DNA of 17,259 nt, from the NCBI GenBank assembly GCA_028714615.1, contig JAQTMA010000075.1, positions 1 to 17,259 on the forward strand, given 5' to 3'. Both the position numbers and the translations under genes were made by a program. Origin of the DNA: Anaerolineaceae bacterium (GTDB taxonomy: Bacteria > Chloroflexota > Anaerolineae > Anaerolineales > Anaerolineaceae). Shown one piece after another: positions 15,222-17,259 of this stretch (position 1 is its first letter; each line of letters opens with the position of its first letter). The notes beneath the pieces are model-generated. The model saw nothing but the letters and a program-made list of their open reading frames with translations. It was not told the origin of the DNA and searched no databases.

Positions 15222-15267
15222 GTGGGCGGAACAGGGCTCGAACCTGCGACCTTCTCTGTGTAAGAGA
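15222..15267 (-). repeat. attR: Right attachment repeat inside intact tRNA-Val
   Basis: These 46 bp are identical to 182-227 and cover the anticodon stem-loop through the acceptor end of tRNA-Val. The bases beyond each end differ between the copies (15221 G against 181 T; 15268 G against 228 C), which fixes the repeat length. Starting at the anticodon stem-loop is typical for tyrosine recombinases that use tRNA genes. Confidence 0.92.
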
Positions 15268-15296
15268 GATGCTCTAACCAACTGAGCTACCCGCCC
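15223..15296 (-). tRNA. tRNA-Val (anticodon TAC)
   Basis: The minus strand folds as a complete cloverleaf. The acceptor GGGCGGG pairs with TCCGCCC (one G-U). The D-arm reads GCTC..GAGC around AGTTGGTTA. The anticodon stem TCTCT/AGAGA holds loop CTTACAC with anticodon TAC. The T-arm GCAGG/CCTGT holds loop TTCGAGC. The discriminator is A, followed by CCT, so CCA is not fully encoded. The 3' half is the island attachment site and has been restored, so the gene should work. Confidence 0.97.
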
Positions 15297-15306
15297 ATTC
15301 AACCTG

Positions 15307-15312
15307 ATTATA
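15307..15312 (-). promoter_or_regulatory. -10 box of the tRNA-Val gene
   Basis: A consensus TATAAT on the minus strand ends 10 bp before the first base of the tRNA, as expected for a tRNA promoter. No good -35 box is seen at 16-18 bp upstream. Confidence 0.6.
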
Positions 15313-15483
15313 CCTTAAAGTTGGATTGGGCAGTCGTGAATTGAGGCGGGATAGCCAGGCGGGTGGTTCGGCAAATCCAACATCAATATTCTCTGGGGAT
15401 GGAAATGCTCCTTCTATGGATATGCTTTTGTATGCATTAATCGCGAGCATCCTATTTATTTTCTCCTGTAGTTCCCCTGTCCC

Positions 15484-15512
15484 TTGACAAAAAAGAACAA
15501 TTGTTCTTCAAT
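15484..15512 (+). promoter_or_regulatory. Promoter-like site overlapped by a perfect 16-bp palindrome
   Basis: TTGACA at 15484-15489 is followed by the perfect palindrome AAGAACAATTGTTCTT at 15493-15508 and, at a 17-bp spacing, by TTCAAT as a partial -10 box. A palindrome filling the spacer is the classic arrangement of a repressor operator. Its GAAC-N4-GTTC core matches the Gram-positive LexA box pattern, but LexA boxes vary by phylum. No gene with a credible start follows directly. Confidence 0.45.
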
Positions 15513-15908
15513 ACCCCTGAATATCTGAGTTCTGAAATCGGAAATCTTCAATCCCAGGAGGCATCGCCCCACGAAAGCATCTTCGTTTCTTTTCATTTTT
15601 TTATCCAGAACGAATGCGTTTCAAGCACATGTTTCCTCATTCGTTCGCGATTCTTTCAATTCGAAAGGGGGAAAAAACCCTCATCCTCTAAAACGATCTG
15701 TTTTTAGGTGGATTGCACAGCAGCCTGAGCCGAGTTGTATCGTAAGTCAACGCCTCACAATGGATTAGACCCTGACTACCCTGAGTCTGGCGCGGACTGG
15801 CAAAGGGAGATTTCCGTGAACTTGGTCCGTTTATAAGGGTTGGTAATGAAATCAGCTAAAATAGTTATTCGGTGAGGTGTCACTGATGGTTGCACATTCA
15901 CTGAATTA
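15513..15908. other. Chromosomal intergenic region, no gene called
   Basis: Nothing here has a convincing start and coding character. A plus-strand frame over 15501-15707 starts with TTG inside the palindrome and has implausible composition. A 9-bp inverted repeat lies at 15608-15616 and 15638-15646 (GAACGAATG/CATTCGTTC, 21-nt loop). TAAAAT at 15857-15862 could be a -10 box for the downstream hydrolase gene but has no matching -35. Confidence 0.5.
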
Positions 15909-15926
15909 ATGACCTGGGGAGGGACT

Positions 15927-16709
15927 ATGCGGATTGTCCGTTATCAAAAGGGGTTAGCGCAGCCGCAATTGGGTTGGCTGTACGAAGACCGGGTTGGTCA
16001 AATCGAGGGAGATGTGTATGGGGAGTACCAACGCGGAGAGGCGCTTACTCCCATCGACGATGTTCGGTTGCTCACTCCGGTGCTGCCGGGCAAGATCATC
16101 TGCATTGGGCGCAACTACGCCGAGCACGCCAAAGAACACCAGGTCGATGTGCCTGACCTGCCGCTGCTCTTCCTCAAGCCTCCTAGCGCAGTCATCGGAC
16201 CGGGAGATACGATCCTGTTGCCGCCCCAATCGCAACGCGTTGAGCACGAAGGCGAGCTGGTGGTGGTCATCGGCAAGCGTGGGCGCTGGATTGCTCCCGA
16301 AGACGCCTCTCGCTTCGTTCTCGGATACACTCTGGGGATCGACGTGACCGCCCGCGATCTGCAGCGCCGCGATGGACAGTGGACCCGCGGGAAGGGGTTC
16401 GATACTTTCTGTCCTCTCGGGCCATTCATCGAAACGGATTTTGACCCATCTGACGCCATGCTGACGACTCACGTCAACAACGAACTGCGCCAGATGGCCT
16501 CCACCAGGGACATGCTTTTTACCGTCCGGCAGCTCGTGGCATTTATTTCCTCGGTCATGACTGTAGAACCCGGAGACATCGTTATGACAGGCACTCCTGC
16601 CGGGGTGGGACCGTTAGTCGCCGGGGATCAGGTCAAAGTGACCATCGAAGGCTTGGGCGAATTGACGAACCGGGTAGCGGTGGACAAACACCGGCCTACC
16701 GAAATATAA
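15927..16709 (+). CDS. Fumarylacetoacetate hydrolase family protein
   Basis: I start it at the ATG at 15927 (260 residues), because GGGGAGGG lies just upstream and MRIVRY is a typical family start; an ATG at 15909 would add six residues. The short N-terminal domain is followed by the FAH fold from about residue 60: KIICIGRNYAEHAKEH, LPLLFLKPPSAVIGPGD, metal-binding HEGELVVVIG, GYTLGIDVTARDLQ with the metal-binding Asp, a GKGFDTFCPLGP loop, and the closing TVEPGDIVMTGTPAGVGP. Members cleave or decarboxylate acyl-pyruvates or act as 2-keto-4-pentenoate-type hydratases in aromatic and sugar-acid breakdown; the exact substrate cannot be told. It is cytosolic, needs Mg2+ or Mn2+ in characterised relatives, and lies on G+C-rich chromosomal DNA outside the island. 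Confidence 0.93.
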   Translation: MRIVRYQKGLAQPQLGWLYEDRVGQIEGDVYGEYQRGEALTPIDDVRLLTPVLPGKIICIGRNYAEHAKEHQVDVPDLPLLFLKPPSAVIGPGDTILLPPQSQRVEHEGELVVVIGKRGRWIAPEDASRFVLGYTLGIDVTARDLQRRDGQWTRGKGFDTFCPLGPFIETDFDPSDAMLTTHVNNELRQMASTRDMLFTVRQLVAFISSVMTVEPGDIVMTGTPAGVGPLVAGDQVKVTIEGLGELTNRVAVDKHRPTEI

Positions 16710-16772
16710 GCCGCATCGCGGGAATCTCCTGGCTTGCAAGCAGGGTTGTCCATCGGGGATGGAATATTAGAT

Positions 16773-16801
16773 TTGACCGGGTAAGAAATTGGTAATATAA
16801 T
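16773..16801 (+). promoter_or_regulatory. Sigma-70-type promoter for the response regulator gene
   Basis: TTGACC at 16773-16778, a 17-bp spacer and a consensus TATAAT at 16796-16801. Transcription should start near 16808, about 95 nt before the ATG at 16904. The leader contains a 6-bp hairpin (CGCAAC at 16842-16847, GTTGCG at 16856-16861) with loop GGGAGGAA. No clear terminator for the hydrolase gene is seen in between. Confidence 0.75.
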
Positions 16802-16903
16802 AAGACAATAATAGTCCGATCTGTGCAATGGTGTATACCGTCGCAACGGGAGGAAGTTGCGATAGGATCGTTTTATTTTTGGTGATTTCAAGTACAGGTG
16901 GAG

Positions 16904-17259
16904 ATGGTTGATATCGGTATTACTATGGAACCTTATTATTCACACACGAATTTCGCTAGAGTGAGTACGCGCGTACCAATCTCCTCTCAACATGGGGCGG
17001 ATCTGGATGTGCTTTACGATGCGCAGCAGCGCCAACGCGTCTTGATTATCGATGATGACGCGGATACGGTATTCCTGTTGAAAGAGATCTTGCGAGCTGA
17101 AGGATTTGATGTGTATGGGGCTTTAGATGGTCATGAAGCTCTTCGCAAAGTGGCAGATTTTCCTCCACACTTGGTACTGCTTGATCTGATGATGCCGGAT
17201 CACGATGGTTGGGAGACTTTTGATGCATTACGCAAAGTGACAACCGCTCCTGTCATCGT
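16904..17259 (+). CDS. Response regulator, receiver domain (partial, cut by window end)
   Basis: The frame is open from a TGA at 16883 to the window end. The ATG at 16904 is the first ATG; AGGTGGAG abuts it, closer than ideal, and another ATG lies at 16925. After about 45 residues of extension without a recognised domain comes a CheY-like receiver: RVLIIDDDADT with the acidic pair, then LVLLDLMMPDHDGWE with the phosphoacceptor Asp, and APVIV, where the window stops just before the conserved Lys. A partner histidine kinase would phosphorylate it. The output domain lies beyond the window, so its target process is unknown. Confidence 0.88.
   Translation, partial: MVDIGITMEPYYSHTNFARVSTRVPISSQHGADLDVLYDAQQRQRVLIIDDDADTVFLLKEILRAEGFDVYGALDGHEALRKVADFPPHLVLLDLMMPDHDGWETFDALRKVTTAPVI

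Larger units (their letters stand above)
182..15267. mobile_element. Genomic island (about 15.0 kb) inserted in tRNA-Val(TAC)
   Basis: The element is bounded by 46-bp direct repeats at 182-227 and 15222-15267. The right repeat lies inside an intact tRNA-Val and the left one is only its 3' part. The island therefore extends from the 3' end of the tRNA and brought a replacement 3' half at the insertion junction. It contains a type I restriction-modification set, an Mrr-like nuclease, an NLR-like protein, several accessory genes, an integrase fragment next to the tRNA, and two pseudogenes. No complete integrase, excisionase, replication or conjugation gene is seen. It looks like a stranded defence island, not an active element. 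Confidence 0.9.

Noticed and set aside
15501..15707. 68-residue plus-strand ORF
   Set aside because: It begins with TTG inside the palindrome, has no ribosome-binding site, and its Phe/Ser-rich composition shows no domain or conserved pattern.
15954..16472. Long minus-strand ORFs opposite the hydrolase gene
   Set aside because: They are shadows of a clear FAH-family gene in G+C-rich DNA.
1..17259. CRISPR array, retron or conjugation genes
   Set aside because: No regularly spaced repeats, no reverse transcriptase and no relaxase or type IV secretion motifs were seen on either strand.

Overview
The window most likely comes from a bacterium of the Chloroflexota (Anaerolineae-like). This is inferred from the style of the genes, including a secreted beta-propeller that ends in a short aromatic/proline tail (NVFLPYIQR) of a kind I associate with that group; it is not proven by a marker gene. 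A tRNA-Val(TAC) gene on the minus strand (15223-15296) marks the right edge of a genomic island. The 46 bp from its anticodon stem-loop to its 3' end are repeated exactly at 182-227. The roughly 15.0 kb between the two copies is therefore an insertion into the tRNA-Val gene. Chromosomal DNA lies outside it: a gene tail and terminator on the left, and a fumarylacetoacetate hydrolase family gene and the start of a response regulator on the right.

The left and central island (418-12635) is one unbroken run of eight minus-strand genes that can form a single transcript. In transcription order they are hsdR, hsdS, an Mrr-like endonuclease gene, hsdM, a secreted seven-bladed beta-propeller protein, an FRG-domain protein, a zinc-ribbon membrane protein, and a 919-residue NLR-like protein (nucleoside-phosphorylase-like domain, NB-ARC-type STAND ATPase, TPR-like tail). 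Spacing is tight through the first seven (4-bp overlap to 47 bp) and loosens to 137 bp before the last. The locus combines type I restriction-modification, a probable modification-dependent or accessory nuclease, and a probable NTP/nucleoside-cleaving abortive-infection protein, so it reads as a defence island. The propeller and the FRG/zinc-ribbon pair are unexplained passengers or partners.

The right island arm (12636-15222) is decaying. It holds an integrase cut down to its N-terminal DNA-binding domain, a UDG-like hypothetical gene stopped by an in-frame TAA, and a second conserved-looking gene broken by two frameshifts and a TGA. It also holds a tRNA/tmRNA-like 3' end followed by a perfect terminator. 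No complete integrase is present, so the island looks immobile while its defence genes remain open. Base composition is mosaic: hsdR and hsdM are visibly richer in G+C than the FRG, zinc-ribbon and NLR-like genes, which suggests assembly from different sources.
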